The notes: generated by a model not told the origin, from the sequence alone. A stretch of 64,000 nt of DNA from Montifringilla adamsi (GCA_017590115.1 JAGGNK010009114.1:23193978-23257977); one strand, 5' to 3'; positions 10,701 to 23,900 are shown, counted from the stretch's first letter. Translations and numbers: made by a program.

Positions 10701-13700
10701 GATAAATTACATGTATTTGATTTCCTTCAAAACCAGGACAGTATATTCCCCTCTGTAGAAGGGAATAAGCAGGCTCCCTAGCTTAACTATATACTGTTCC
10801 TATCTGAAAAACAAAACAAATATCATCCTCTTAGTGTCACACAGAGCATATTTTTTTTTCTGGGGGAAAGGAATAAAAAAGCCTTAATCAAGTAGAACAG
10901 TCTTTTGAAGCCAGAAGGCACGGACCCTGAAAATGTACACTAAGGGCATGTACCAATAGAGGGATTGTTAAGAGATCAAAATAATGAGAAGTAAAGCAGA
11001 GGGACATCAAAGCTTGCCAGGCTGTGTATTTCTTCCTTGATTAGGAGGAAGGAGGGAAGAAGGGGGGAAAAAGGGTTTTAGATCAATAGGAAGTGGCCCG
11101 GTCACCTCAGACAGCACCATACACATGTGTACAATTTACAGGAATTGCTGGAGCATCTCAGTCATAAAAGTCCCACAGGATCTGACAGTGCTCACACCAT
11201 ATTTAACAGGCACAGAGGGAGAGAGTTGGGTTCGTCTTATCTGAAGGAAATTCCTTTTTTTAAATGTAAGGGTAGATAGATTTTCATTTTGTCTTTCATC
11301 CCTCTGATTAAGTTCAGCTCTCTTTGGTCCTCCCAAGATTTCTTTTATCTAGTGTGGAGTCTGTATGATCTAAGCAACTATCATTGGCGAAAGTCGTTTT
11401 TGGGGTCCTTTTTTAAATGATGGATTGTCATTAAACAGAGTATAGTAGATGAAAGAGGTCCAAGGAGATCCAAACTGTGCTGAGACTTACTCAGGAGGAT
11501 GAAAGGCATAATGAGAGACGTAATGAAGAGCAATCTCTCCCTCAATCTGGAGACAGGCCCTCTCAATTATGACTTGTTTTTACCACTAGTTTCCAGTGAT
11601 TCAAAATCCTAGTTATGAGCAGTTGATTCAGACTTTGCACACAAATCCTGAGAAATTAATATTCTGTGAGCAGTAGGCCTGGGTAGTGACACGTCATGGC
11701 TTGTGCAGAGGATGTTACAGACTAGAGCAGAAATCTCTTCTGTGGCCATGGGTGGGTTGTAAGCACTGCTGTTCACACAGTCTTCCATGTGCTCTTTATC
11801 AGAAATACAGGAGCTGTTTAATCCTAAAACTCTGTTTTCTTCACTTAAAGCCTGAAACATGAGAGTTTCTAATCCTTAATATTTTAAGTGGGCTCATTTT
11901 AGTTGCTGGTTTTTGGCCCCTGTGTGTGGCTGGCATACCTCAGTTCAATGGGGTAGCCCTGCAGTGAGCAAACTGTTCTAGTTTCTTGATGATTTTCAAT
12001 TTAATTGAATCATCCTTTGTTCTTGAGGCATTTCTGTCCTGGTTGGTCTCCTTTTTTGTTTGCTATTTTATATAACACTTTCACATCCCTCTTGCTCACC
12101 TCTCCATGTGGAGGCAGGCTCATTCAGTACTGATTTAGATCTACTTTTGCTTTTATAAAATTTTAATTTCCTGTATGTCACAGTTGTGCTGTTTACAACT
12201 CCAAAGACAATTCATGTCAAAGCCGCTGCGGTTCATGGGGAAATTGTTAAAAATTCATTTGCGCTGTGCAGGATAAGATCCAGGTTCTCTTGAAAACGGC
12301 CTTAAGGAGAACTTTTCTTCAAATAGACATTTCAAATAGGAAAGCTTGAAGCATGACCAAAAAATAAGCAAGTTTATTAAAAAGCTTTTATACTGTTAGT
12401 TGTCAGGAAAACACTAGAGATGTTACTTTCACAGTCTTTACCCAAATAACCTCTTTCTTGTCCATAATGGTCTCAGTCCAGTGGATTTTCAGCTTGTGAG
12501 ACATTCCAGAGCTGTTAATTGGAGGAATTGAAGACCACTTGTTTATTCTTACAGTATGGTAGAACCAAGGGGTTTTAATTTGAGAAATAGGCAGTACTGG
12601 GTTGAAATGCTGATCCTATTTAAATCAATGAGACATTCAAGGACTTTGTCAATTGTTTTGACTTCCCCCTCTTACCTCCTGGGAAAAAAAATAAAAGAAC
12701 AAACCCAAACAAGCAAACATCCTCCCCCCCCAAAAAATCCTGAACAAAAAGCCAAAGCAACAAACAGAAAAACAAATCAACAAACAAACCCAACTGTTGG
12801 TGAAAGGAAAATAGAGATGTTGAAAGGAATGCAGAGTTTGATTTATAGCATATATTGTTCAGTGTCAGACTCCCGAGGTTTGACCTGTCTGGGGAATTTC
12901 CTTCAGAGGAATGCGATAAAATTTCAGTTTGCATTTTCCCTTTTTCTGCATTCCTTAGAAAGCACTTCTTAATGGAAATTGTTGAGTAAAGTGTCTTTCA
13001 ATAATTAAGAACTAATACTCACTGTGAATATTAGCATCCTAAATGGCAGAGCTCATCAATATGGCTTACCATAAATCTTCAAGTACAAGATTTTTTAAAG
13101 AAGTGTCATGCCACAAAGGTGTAAAAGGAATCCTGATGTCATGTTTGTTGACTCTGAATTTGTATATTAATGTTACTCCAATTGCTTTATGTCTGCAGTA
13201 GAGGTTTTAGACATGAGTTTTCAATTTCAGAATAAATGAATAACCTTGAATCAAACTGTCTTTCAAAATTCCCAGCATCTGTCTTTCAAACAGATGCACT
13301 AAAGTGACAGAACAGTAACTGGAAGTGACAGGGATGCTTAGGAAGTGCTTGCACTTGTGAGAATACAGCAGGTGTCTGTGAACTGGTCAATATTACATTT
13401 GCTTTGGGTGTCCAGTGATGCTCCTTTCTGCTGGCACAGTTTCTAAATCTGTTCAAAAATACTAAAAATTCTGTGTGGTGTGTTTAGCACTTTCTAAACC
13501 AGGTCTGATGATTGCAGTAGTAATATTTCCAAACATTTTTCCTGTTGGAAACAACCCTTCTCCACTTCCCTTATTGTCATCAATTTGGTTCTGAAGAGAC
13601 TCAGGAGAAGATCCCGTTTTCTTTATTTATAATAAATCAAGTGAAACTACATCCAAAAAATTGGAATTCCCCTGGAATAAAATTACTACAGAAGAAAAAG

Positions 13701-14280
13701 CCATCTCTGTACCTTGATGGCAATAGATAGTAATGAAAAATATGTCACCTTCTAACAAAGATTTTTCAAAAGTCAATTTTTTTGCTGGCAGCTGCTGGTT
13801 TTACCAGGTGCTTGCATCATTTATTAAAGGATTACTGATATTGGCTTTGTGAAATAAGGAAAGTTTTGAATAATATATTCTGGTATTTGATAGAGTTCTC
13901 CTGAAGCAGAGTATTTTGTAGTGTTAAATTTGGATCTTGGTTGTGAAGCCTTGTAGCAAATGTTACTTTTTACCGCTTTTCTGATCAATTCAGGTCAGTA
14001 CTATTGTTTCTTTTTGACAGTTCACTGAAGTTTTAGCTCTGCAATCATATATTTGTTTTCTTTGATGTGCCCCAAGGTGATTGAAGTTATCTCTTTCCTA
14101 TTGTCTTTTAGATATCAACTTTCTGTATCTTAGTTTTTTCCCTGGTCTTTGTGTAGGCAGAGGAAATGCCTGAACTCGAAGTATGCAGTATGAGGGGATC
14201 TTACCAAGCTATTAAAATGTGATAGGCTTGTCCAAGGCCATCTACTTCAGCCTGTGTTTAATTCAGGGTGAAGGAGATCA
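7793..14280 (+). other. THSD7B: Intron B, segment without recognised elements
   Basis: A 6.5-kb AT-rich intronic stretch. I found no exon, RNA gene or transposon I could name. The only compositional oddity is an uninterrupted 33-nt homopurine run at 11043-11075, listed separately. The 138-codon open frame near 12556 is low-complexity (Lys/Gln/Asn/Pro from A- and C-rich runs) and is not credible as a gene. Confidence 0.6.
11043..11075 (+). repeat. Homopurine tract, 33 nt
   Basis: An unbroken run of A and G, built from AGG/AGGG/AAGG blocks ending in GGGGGGAAAAAGGG. It is a low-complexity purine tract with no coding meaning; such tracts can adopt triplex or G-rich structures. Confidence 0.85.
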
Positions 14281-14385
14281 GCACATCCTCGGGGGATGCG
14301 GGATGTGCTGGGCAGCGCTCCAGCCGCGGCTGGGACACGCGGCCTTCCCCAGCCACTGCCCTCGCTGACCACGGGCCTTTGCAGC
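14281..14385. other. Isolated GC- and CpG-rich patch with two palindromes
   Basis: About 105 bp of strongly GC-rich sequence with many CpGs stands out in an AT-rich intron. GCACATCC (14281-14288) is the exact reverse complement of GGATGTGC (14301-14308), so an 8-bp stem with a 12-nt loop can form. CCAGCCGCGGCTGG at 14320-14333 is a perfect 14-bp palindrome. It could be a small regulatory element or a decayed repeat end; the sequence alone does not decide. Confidence 0.5.
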
Positions 14386-14690
14386 CACTTATTTATTCCT
14401 TGTGCTCCTGGAGGGCAGCTTCATAATAGGCACTTAACAGCATTTGAGAAAAATCAAGCATAAACAGGCCTGCAGAAGTGAGCAGCTATGGCAGACATGA
14501 ACTCTTGAGGGTGTTTTGGGGATTATCTCTTCTGTTGCATTTTAACCCCAGAACACAGGATGTGGTCACAGATATTCCCTGTTCAGGGCTCAGTGGAGAA
14601 TTTGTGGGACTGATGCCTCAGGTTTTAGCTTTTATGTTTTTCAGATTCTGTACTGCTTTAGTGTGTAGTTCTGAGTTTGATATTAGGGGA
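14386..14690 (+). other. THSD7B: Intron B, segment before the LTR
   Basis: About 300 bp between the CpG-rich patch and the LTR. I see nothing identifiable in it. Confidence 0.55.
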
Positions 14691-14844
14691 TGGTGAGCTC
14701 TCTTCACAGAGAGAGGTAGACAAAACAATTCCTTCTCTAGCTGGGGACCAAGGACAAAAGATCCAAATCTCAGCCGCAAAAGCATAAACAACATGGACTG
14801 AAGAGAGAAAAACAAGCAGGATGGGACTTCATGGGCTAAAGCTG

Positions 14845-14891
14845 TGATTGGCAATTAACTCCAGTATGCAAATGGAGCAGAACTTATAAAA
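14845..14891 (+). promoter_or_regulatory. LTR promoter module, copy 1
   Basis: ATTGG (inverted CCAAT) at about 14846, the perfect octamer ATGCAAAT at 14866-14873, and TATAAAA at 14885-14891 occur in that order over about 45 bp. This is a textbook RNA polymerase II core and proximal arrangement for an LTR U3. Activity is inferred only. Confidence 0.65.
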
Positions 14892-14968
14892 GTGAGAGGC
14901 CCCGTGACCAGTCGTGCATTTTGTGACCATTTTGGATTCACCTACCATTTTGGATTCACCTGGGGCTG

Positions 14969-15015
14969 TGATTGGCAATTAACTCCAGTATGCAAATGGA
15001 GCAGAACTTATAAAA
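14969..15015 (+). promoter_or_regulatory. LTR promoter module, copy 2
   Basis: This is an exact second copy of the inverted CCAAT, octamer (14990-14997) and TATAAAA (15009-15015). It lies nearer the expected cap site and the AATAAA at 15129, so it is the more likely authentic core promoter of the LTR. Confidence 0.65.
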
Positions 15016-15128
15016 GTGAGAGGCCCCGTGACCAGTCGTGCATTTTGTGACCATTTTGGATTCACCTGGCGGGGTGTAGCCCTGGCTGGGCTCTTGTGCT
15101 GCCCAAGGTGAACCCATTGAATCCTTAA

Positions 15129-15134
15129 AATAAA
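15129..15134 (+). terminator. LTR polyadenylation signal AATAAA
   Basis: AATAAA sits 114 bp after the second TATA box and shortly before the U5-like end of the LTR, the expected place for a retroviral poly(A) signal. It lies in the same strand as THSD7B, so it could in principle cause premature polyadenylation in the intron. Confidence 0.6.
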
Positions 15135-15196
15135 TCTGTACTTTATTCTTCAGCTCCATCTAGCCTCTGTTCTAGGTCAGCCTACACAAGGCATCA

Positions 15197-18100
15197 GGAC
15201 ATATCAGAACCTGTTGGTGACGAGTTTCTTTGACCAGTAGGTGCTTTTTCAGAACCTTTTTGCAATGTTTGTTTAGTGGAGCACACAAAAACCAGTGCAG
15301 AACTCAGTCCTGTGAGATGGGATGGGTTTTGCGCAAGCCACGTTGCTGATGTAGTTGCATGTGAGCAAACATCGAAACGCACAGGGACAGTTCATAGATA
15401 AATACATACCTTCAGTGCCTGGTTTCATGGAGTAAAAATTTTCCTGTAATCTAAGCATATCTGCTCATAATAATTAACTTGTGTGATGTGTGAAAAGAAC
15501 TTCATCAGCTCTATGGTATGGTTAGATGGATTGCTTCCTCTCTGTTCACCACAATGATTAATTGTAGTGTTTATAGGAAGATGGCTGCTTTTTTATTAAT
15601 TTTTAGGTTTAGATTATATATGTGGCCCCTTTTTAAAGCTTATTTAAATGTTAATACTCTGCAAATCCGATATAAAAGCATAAACTTTGTAATTTTAAAT
15701 ACTTTGATGAGAAACAGGGCAAAATGTGTCTGCTCAAATTGTCTTATCTGAAGTCTTTCAAAAATGCCTTTTCTTGTTAGATTAATTTCACAGGTAACTG
15801 TAAATACTGGAGGCGACCATGAAAGAAATGTAGAAGGATTATGGAGTGTCATTTGACCCTAATTGTGGTGTTTCCAAGGGGCAGACTTAATAATAATGAA
15901 ACATATTAGCAATTTGCAGTTGGTTCTGTGGTTTTGCAAGTATTACATTTTTACTATAAATGAAATAATCACCTAATGTGTTTCCAGAAGTTAAATACAC
16001 TTAGTTCTTGGGCTGTATTTGAATAAAATTTGATTATATGCTTTGTGGAATGTAAATGTTCAGGCTTGCAGTGGAATAAGTGATGGGTACACGAGTACAG
16101 CTGTCAAATAGGTTGATGAGGGGAGCCCAATGATGCTGTTGTATTTTCTCCCAGTGCACTCATCGTCATCTTCCATTACTTGCAAATGAGTTAATGTGTT
16201 TTGTAGATGGAATTCAGCCACAGGTTTTTATTGCTGTTCAGTTTGCACAGTCAGAATGGCAGAAGCAAAAGAAATGATGTGTGGAGAGTATTGAGCAGAA
16301 GTCTGAAACTTGGGTAAAGTTGCAGGAGGAGTGAACAGAATTTAGCTTACTATTTAAAAATCTTTCTAGGTTGCTCAAATCATATTGATTAAATGATAAA
16401 AAAGTACTTTCTTGAAATCTCTGTTAACTGGCATAAACACCCTGATTGAATTATGCTGCCAACAGAACACTATAAGGGAAAATGTCTTTACCAGTTACAG
16501 TTATATCTATTTTTTTTTTTTTAGGATTTCTTATTAAAAATTTCATCTCAGGGTTTGCTCAGAAGATAAACTAGACTCAACAAAGAAGCTAATGCAAAAA
16601 TAAGCTATTGCATGGCATCAATGAACAGATACAATAAGCAAATAAGCAATTTGCAGATAGAGAGTCACCATCCCATGAAATGTTTATAAAGGTAATATTT
16701 AAGATCTCATAAAATCAAATTGTATTCAGATACAATAACAAAATTCAGTAATAAAACAGTGGTGAATAGTCAGAGATTATCATAAAGCAAAAGGCTGTAT
16801 TCCATTTCAGAGGTTTTCTTTAGTGACAAGCATTCTATGTGTTTTTATGTCAACTCCACCCAATCTTTGCCTACCCAGTTACTCCTGGTTAGAGTGTGCA
16901 CATCTGAATCAAACTCCTGAAGGCATGTGCTTTTTGGTGCAATATAATTTAATTACTAAGGAAGTCATTTAGGATTCACGGTGCTGAGCATTTTTAGGAT
17001 TTTTATCCTCAGGGAAACAAACTACTCTAAAATAAGGCTATTGTTCTTTTTGTTTCACTGTGTCCATCAACCTAGTACAGAGAGAAAGTTGATGTATTTA
17101 ATTTTTTCCTTTTTTTGGTATAGCTGTCCCTGTTGGATGATCATTTGTTCCAACGTTTTTGTGCAAATCAGAAATAATCTGATGTTCACCTCTGACATGT
17201 CGAGATCAGTTCCTCAGAGTTTGCTAGAGCCAGGATTCATTAGAGCAGACACTTTTGGAATAGTTAGTTTATCCTTGATAGCCCTTTCCCTGTAAAGAAA
17301 TCCACTCCCAGGAGTGCGGCTGTCCTGGCCTGGGAAGGGTGGTGAGAGCCTGGGCCAGGTTTTGGGGGGGTGGATGGCACACTGGAAGGAGTCTGGTTTT
17401 TTTTCCAGGACATTTGCAGGAGAATCCTTTGCTGCCTTTAATGCCTGTTGCTAATACTGATTTTGCATGTTTGTGTTGCAGCCTTCTGCTAATCCACAGG
17501 AACCTGACCTAATTTTCACCTTTTATTGTTGTTGCTGTAGTTCCAAGGGCAGTGAATAGCTTTTGGCTGAGCTCAGCTGATCTGTCATACTCCAGATTAT
17601 CCCCATTGTGGTTGTGCCCATTCCCTCACAGAAGAGCTTTCACTTTGGCTTTTCTCTTTTTTTTCTGAGCTGCACCCTTCTTCAGTTTTCTTTTCCCTGC
17701 CAGCCCAGCTTTCCAGCATGCCTTACTTAGTTTTAATGTAAATATGTTTATATGAATGTGTTTGTCTACCTTCCCATCCCAGCTGGTTCCTGCTCATGGC
17801 TTACACTCTGTGCTGAGTAGAATTTACTCTGTCTCTACCCTGACACACCAAATTTTGCCAGTCATTCTCTATAAACTGTTACAAAGATGGAAAAGATGTA
17901 AAATTTATAGATAAAATACTTTTCACCATCATTTACATGCCCTTCCAGAAGTGCTGTACCCCCTTTTGTTACTATTCCAGTCATGTCAATTCACCCATTA
18001 AATATTGGCTGCAACAGAGTTTCACCCCAAAATACATGTTAGTGTGATAACTGTGTAAAAATTTTCAGATTTTCAGTCTGTTTTTAGGTAAATATATTCA

Positions 18101-21100
18101 TACTGTGACACCTCAGTTATCTGAGATCAACGGTGATGTGAAGATGATGGAGGAGCCATCGCAATTTGGGAGAGGGATTTAGGTGTCTCACCTGGCACTG
18201 CCTCTGTATTTCACAGTGTGGGTACATTGGGCAGCCTGTGGGACACAATAATTGGGTCCCACTTCTTTATTTCCTCATGCAAGTTACTCTGAGAAGAGTT
18301 GTTTTACACTGGTGGCAGGTGACTATTTGCTGTTTATTCAGTGTTTTTGTAGGTGCAGGAGATTTTTGGTTGATAAAGAATAATTTGATTTTGGGAGATG
18401 ATTCTATATAGTGTGTTTGAGGTTGTTGCTGAAGACACACTGTAGCTGTAATGGAAAGTGTATTAAACTGCATTTTAAACATATATAATAGAAAGGTAGA
18501 TAAGCATTTGAAAAATTAGAGGGTTAAACATTTCCTCACTTCTTCACAATCTTTGCTTATGCTTTTGCTATGAGAGAACTACCAATCTTACATCTTTTAG
18601 CTTAAATATAACCCATGTCCTTACTTCCAGTGAACACTTATGTTTTTGAGAATAATTTTATCTAACAATGCGAAACAAGCTGTTGTTATATGGGACAATG
18701 TAGGATACAAGAATCTGTTCAAAGCACCATATGAACCTCAGGAGTTTTTTCTGTTTTTACTATATTGGAAAACATGGCAGTTTCATCAAGACTTCTCATT
18801 TATTGATAGACACATCAGTGTTGGTAGCTCATTTTTTTTTTCTTTTATTAGAAAAAATTTCATTTACTAAGTGAGCAGATAAAGAGATTACACCCTATGT
18901 ATGTAGTTTATACAAGTACACAGTTCTCATCACTCCCAGGAGATAATGGGGTTTGGGATGGGCTTCAATGTATTTTTATGTTGTATGAGTACCTAGGAAA
19001 GTGGGTGAATAGTTAAAATAGTCATTTGATGCATTCCTTTATGATTTTCAACAACTAGAGAAACTTTTTTTTCATCTTGATGTAATCAGTAACTCTACCA
19101 ACAGTACTTTTGATACCTTTACTTTTAGACAAAGTCCAAATTTGTATGTGTTAACCATACACCTTCAATATATGATATTTAATTTAATTTAGGATTATTC
19201 TGTTACTTTGGAACCTTACATGAAGGCTGTGAGGATGTCTTTGGTTCTCACACCTAATGCTTTATGAGACAAAGAAGTAATTCAAGCTCTGTAGTCACCA
19301 TGCTACGTAATGACCGAGTCATAATTTTTGAATTGACAGTCAACATATATTAAATCAGATCATCTATTTGAAACCGTTGTATTTCATAAACTGTAGCTGA
19401 CAGTTTATTATCTTATCTGGGAGAACTCCTTTCTTCCTTCATCTTGCCTCAAAACTAATACCCATACAATTGAACTTTTGGTAGAAGTCAAGGTCACAGC
19501 TTTGGATTAAAGTTATATATGGAAATTGCCTGTCTTCATGTTGAAAAGGTGAGTAAATCAAAAGTACTGATATGGTAATCTTGCAGTGTGTTCTCTTGCA
19601 TTTTATTGAAACAAAATGATAAGTTTTCTTGACTTTCAAAAACTGGTCTTGGTCAAGCTTTCTTTAGAAAGCATCTTAATAAACCTATTTCAAAATGCCC
19701 TTAAAAATAAATTTAAAAAAAAAATCAAGAATGGCAGTAAATTATAAGATGTGTATCTATATGTCGTGATGCCAGATCACACAACTTTTCTGGAAGGACA
19801 GGAGTCAGGAGCTCGAGGGTGTGATCCTCTCAGGGTGGAAGAGGTGTGCTTGGAGTTGAGCAAGGGGCTGCAGGGTGCTCCCAGCCTGTCAGGCTCCAGT
19901 TCCCATTCAGATTCTTCATTCTTTTTCTGTGTTTCATCCTTTCTACTGCTGGGTTTTTCACTGAAATTTTGAACTGTGGGAAAAATTATTTTCAAAAACT
20001 GGCTCTTGTTCAATTCCTTCTTACCCCATTTTTTTTTAGTCCACAGTAGTGAGATCTGCTGATGTAAGGTGAAGAGTCAGTAAAATAAAAATCAAAGTTG
20101 CCTTCAGGGATCCTCCTCTTCCTTATTTGTTGATTCAGACTTTCCAGCTTAATCAATTTCTCTCTTATTCCTTGTTGGCACCTACCTTATAGGCCTGAAT
20201 GAAGGCAGAGGGTTTCATTTCTTCTAGTATGTTATTGCTAAATTGTTCATTAATGTGCAGTGAAGGACTCATATATTATACACACACAATGTCCATACTT
20301 CCCCATCAGTGCTGCTTTGATCTGTTGAAAAGTAGTGTTACATTCAAGGGGCTTTTGTGGGGGGGTGGTGGGCAAAAAAAAAATCTTAAATGGCAAGATT
20401 TTTTTTTTTTTTCCTGAAATGAATTATGCATTATTCTGAGTAGGTGAAGACCGTGGATGAAATATTGGCATTTAATAATGTAATGCCAGAACCTCCTGGC
20501 ATAAAGTTCAGTAGCTAGACCAATATTTAAACTGTTGAGCAATGTTATTGCTCTACTAAACCTCATCACTTCGCATTTCTCTCTGCAAGACCTACTATTG
20601 CCTCAGGCTGTAAATGGAAGATGAGATTTTATTATAAGTCTCCTGGATTAGGTACACAGGAACCACACTGGTTGACACTGGCTTTGATATATGTGAGCAA
20701 AAGTTTATATAGTCATTTTTGCTGCGTTTCCATTCTAAAAGTTAATTAACTGATAAGATATAACCCTGGAGCGTGGGCCTTGTGACAGGACAAGACAAAG
20801 GTTTAGAGAGAAATTGAGACAAAGGTCTGATGCAGTGAATGATGGAGGAAAGGCAAAATGCCAGTGCAGTAGCTCAGAGAATGTCTCACTTCTGTGTAGC
20901 TGTACAATCTGAATTTATTTGCCTGTGCCATGTCAAACTTGCTCATAGAAACAAATTACTATGAATTCCTGCTATGCTGTATTTATACTTTCATTATAGC
21001 AACAGCAAGAGTTGTTCTCCTAAGTACAGCACATTTGTATGGAAAGTTCCCTTTCCTCTGGGCTTCTGATGAATTAAAAAGCTGCTATTTACTGTTTCTT

Positions 21101-23884
21101 TGAAATACACAGTTAAAATTCCAAATATCAGTTCTCGCTTCTGAAAAGTAAGTGTGATGTGAATCTTGATGGATTTTCAAAGTATTCAGCTGGTTTTGCA
21201 TTGAATTTTATTTCCTAAATAACTAATTCTAAAATGAAAGAAATAATTACCTCTTTGGGAAATTTTGGAAGTCCCTCTGGTTATGTTCCCTTGTTTTCAA
21301 TGGTCGTGGTAGTGCTGGTAGGGCATGATTGGAGATAGAATTTGTTCCCCCTTCACGGAAAAGGAAGGGTCAGATGTTCCTCTGGGCTTCGTGTCACTGA
21401 GGCAGCCTCAGGTCTGGCTCTGCTCCTCGGTGATGCCTCTCCTGCATCAGAGGGGAGCACAGCCCCTGCTGCTGCTGTGTGTGGACAGGGCTGTGAGGAG
21501 AATTTCTGCTCTTACAGGAGGTGGAAGCTGAGGATAAATCCTTGTGGCCCAGCCACTCTCAAATGAGCATGTGAGGTAAATGTGGGTCCGCTGTTGTTGC
21601 AGTGGCGCAGTGTGAATAGCCACCTCCACTTCTACAAAATTTTATTCCAATTTAATTTCCAAAGATGACCTTCCCCTGCTTTAAGTGCTCCTCAATTTGA
21701 ACCTCTGATCTTGTAATGACAGTTGGCAGAAACCTTCTGCATCAAGAAAGATTCACACAGAGAGCAATTTTACGGGAGAAACTGCTTTGAGCTTCAACAA
21801 AGATGAACAAAACCTCACAGGTGAAAAGAGGGTATAAGCTGAGAGTCTAACTGGTGATTTATTATAGCCAAGATTAAAATGATTTGTACTGGAAAGACTG
21901 TAATAAAAGAAAATGCAGCATAGTGCAGTGTCCCAGGCTGTGGTTGCCTGGAATGAAGATTACTAATCCTAATCATTTTTCAGCAGGGTGGAAACTGTTT
22001 CTGGATCTGATGCAATTTATGTTCTATAGTATTTTCTTTTTCTTTTTTTTTTTTTTATTTAATTGCTTTTTTTCAGTTAAGTAAACCATCAATTATATTA
22101 TCTGTACCAATGGTAAAGAAATCATGATAGAGAACTTCTTGTGTCCAAATGTTGCATCTGCTATACATGAGTAATCCTATTGTGATGAGTGTTTGGGTTG
22201 TGTAATTTCTTCAGAAACAAATGCTTGCAAACAAATGCTTTATTCATAGAAGAATCATTAAAAAGAAAATATAATAGGATCTGTTGTTTTCCTGAAATAA
22301 TTGTGAGTTTTCCCATTGTTTCAGCAGTAATGCAATCTGCTTTATAACCCCCTCAATTATAACAACTTAGTGAAAATTTAAGATGAGTAGCAGCAGCCAA
22401 ATAAGAAAAGTTTCTATTTTTTCTGCCCATAAGAAAGGAAGAGAAGATCATTGCATGAAAATCATAACGTCCTGTAAGATATCTCCCTTTGCATCTTCTC
22501 TGATCTTCTGCCTTGTTTTTAAGAGACTAGAAGGAAAAAACAAACAGTCCCTTTAGATCTGTTAGCTTCAAAAGAGAAGTAAAAAGGAATGTACTGGCAG
22601 TGAGAATGGTCTGAACAGCAAACCTGAGGGAAGATGGGTGTAATTATTTTTATTATTTTTAAGAGGCAAAGCTATTGGATGTGCTTCATTCACACACGAA
22701 AAAGTTCATTTAGCATGAGCCAGGGGAAAATACCATTCTAATACTTAGGGAAATCAGGGTCTTTTGTATGCCCAGTTTAGAAATACAGCCTTCTTGGACT
22801 GTTTGTCTCTCCTGGGGGATTTGGGTGTCTTTTTTGGTTTTGTTTTGTCTTTTTTTTTTTTTTTTCCCCCTGCTGAAGAATGGATTCCCTGACATAGGGT
22901 TTCCAAAAAATACTTTTCCCCTGCACAGTGGGAATGTTTGGGAGAAAGTAGGAAAAGCCATTCTGAATGGATAATTTATATTTTATGTATATATGTATGG
23001 AACTCCCACACATCAGAGTATGACTTTGCTCTTCCTGGGATTCCAGTCTGCGTACTTAGTTTTCCCACTGGGTAAATCTCCTGAAAACCCTCAAACATTT
23101 CATTTTTCAAGGTTGTGGGAGGGAAGTTTTTCACATTCTCTTTCTGCCTCTGTTACCTTTAATCTAAATCCAGTGTCTTTACTGTGCTTACACTGTGCTG
23201 ACCCTTGAATCTCAAGTCCAGTATCTTTATTTTTTCTCATGAGGTGGACAATATTGTATGATGGCTGAAAGATACTTAATTTAGATAACATGAATTATTT
23301 GAGTATGCGTTTTTATTAGTTTCACTCAAAGTAATTTCAGTTGCATTATCAGTTTTAGACTGGAGATGGGTAGCCAGACTTCAGACCTCAAAGCATTTAG
23401 TATTCTTATCTATTTTTTATGGTAGAAAAGTGATAGTTAGAGTGGAAAGTTTTATGCAGGACCATATATACAAAATCCACTGGAATTTCAGAAAACTTAG
23501 AGAACACTTTCCATGAGGGGAATGTAGATTAGGATGAGTTGAAAAGCTGTTGAAGGGCCTGTGTGTGTCCCAGTAGCTTTAGCTGCTGGTCCTGAGCAAG
23601 GGGGCAAGAGCAATGTGAGTCTAGAATGCCAAAATGAGAAGAGCCAGAGCTGGGGAATGGGGAGCAGAGGAGGAAAGGTGGACTCAAGTCTTGAGGTGTT
23701 ACCTTGGACCATCATATTTTAAATTTAATGTTGGGGCAGTTGTGAATATGAGAGTGTGTTAGTGTTGTTCTGGATTTAGTATCTGTGCTTCAGTGCAAAG
23801 GAAGTCAGTGCTTGCTTAATCAGCTAAGTAATTTTCCAACTTGAGTTACTAGAAATACTGTAATGTTGTGTTTGTTTTCCATTT
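15197..23884 (+). other. THSD7B: Intron B, segment without recognised elements
   Basis: About 8.7 kb of AT-rich intronic sequence with scattered T runs (for example near 16509, 20400, 22040 and 22850). I could name no gene, RNA or transposon. Open frames here are short and cross homopolymers. Confidence 0.6.
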
Positions 23885-23900
23885 TCTCTCTCTCTCTCTC
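23885..23900 (+). repeat. (TC)8 microsatellite
   Basis: A short run of eight perfect TC units, a simple sequence repeat likely to vary in length between individuals. Confidence 0.9.

Larger units (their letters stand above)
14841..15067 (+). repeat. Duplicated LTR promoter module
   Basis: The 103 bp at 14841-14943 recur without a single difference at 14965-15067, an offset of 124 bp. The 21-nt link at 14944-14964 contains a second copy of the preceding ACCATTTTGGATTCACCT, so a smaller slip duplication accompanies the larger one. Confidence 0.95.
14691..15196 (+). mobile_element. Solo (or partial) endogenous retrovirus LTR, sense orientation
   Basis: The segment starts TGGTGAGCTC and ends GGCATCA, so it has the TG...CA ends of an LTR. 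Within it lie an inverted CCAAT box, an octamer, a TATA box and AATAAA at 15129-15134, followed by a TC-rich stretch and GGTCAGCCTACACAAGGCATCA-like 3' end. Order and spacing fit U3-R-U5, and the sequence resembles songbird ERV LTRs as I remember them. A U3 module is duplicated internally (14841-14964 and from 14965). No gag, pol or env sequence follows. A short stretch after the LTR (GTTGGTGACGAG near 15211) could be leftover leader. I could not find a clean target-site duplication, so the exact 5' edge is uncertain by several bases. Confidence 0.75.

Noticed and set aside
12556..12972. 138-codon + strand open frame
   Set aside because: Its content comes from A-rich and C-rich low-complexity sequence (K, Q, N and P runs) with no domain.
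15197..15260. Possible retroviral primer-binding site or leader after the LTR (GTTGGTGACGAG near 15211)
   Set aside because: Too short and not adjacent to the LTR end; no gag or pol sequence follows, so a provirus is not supported.
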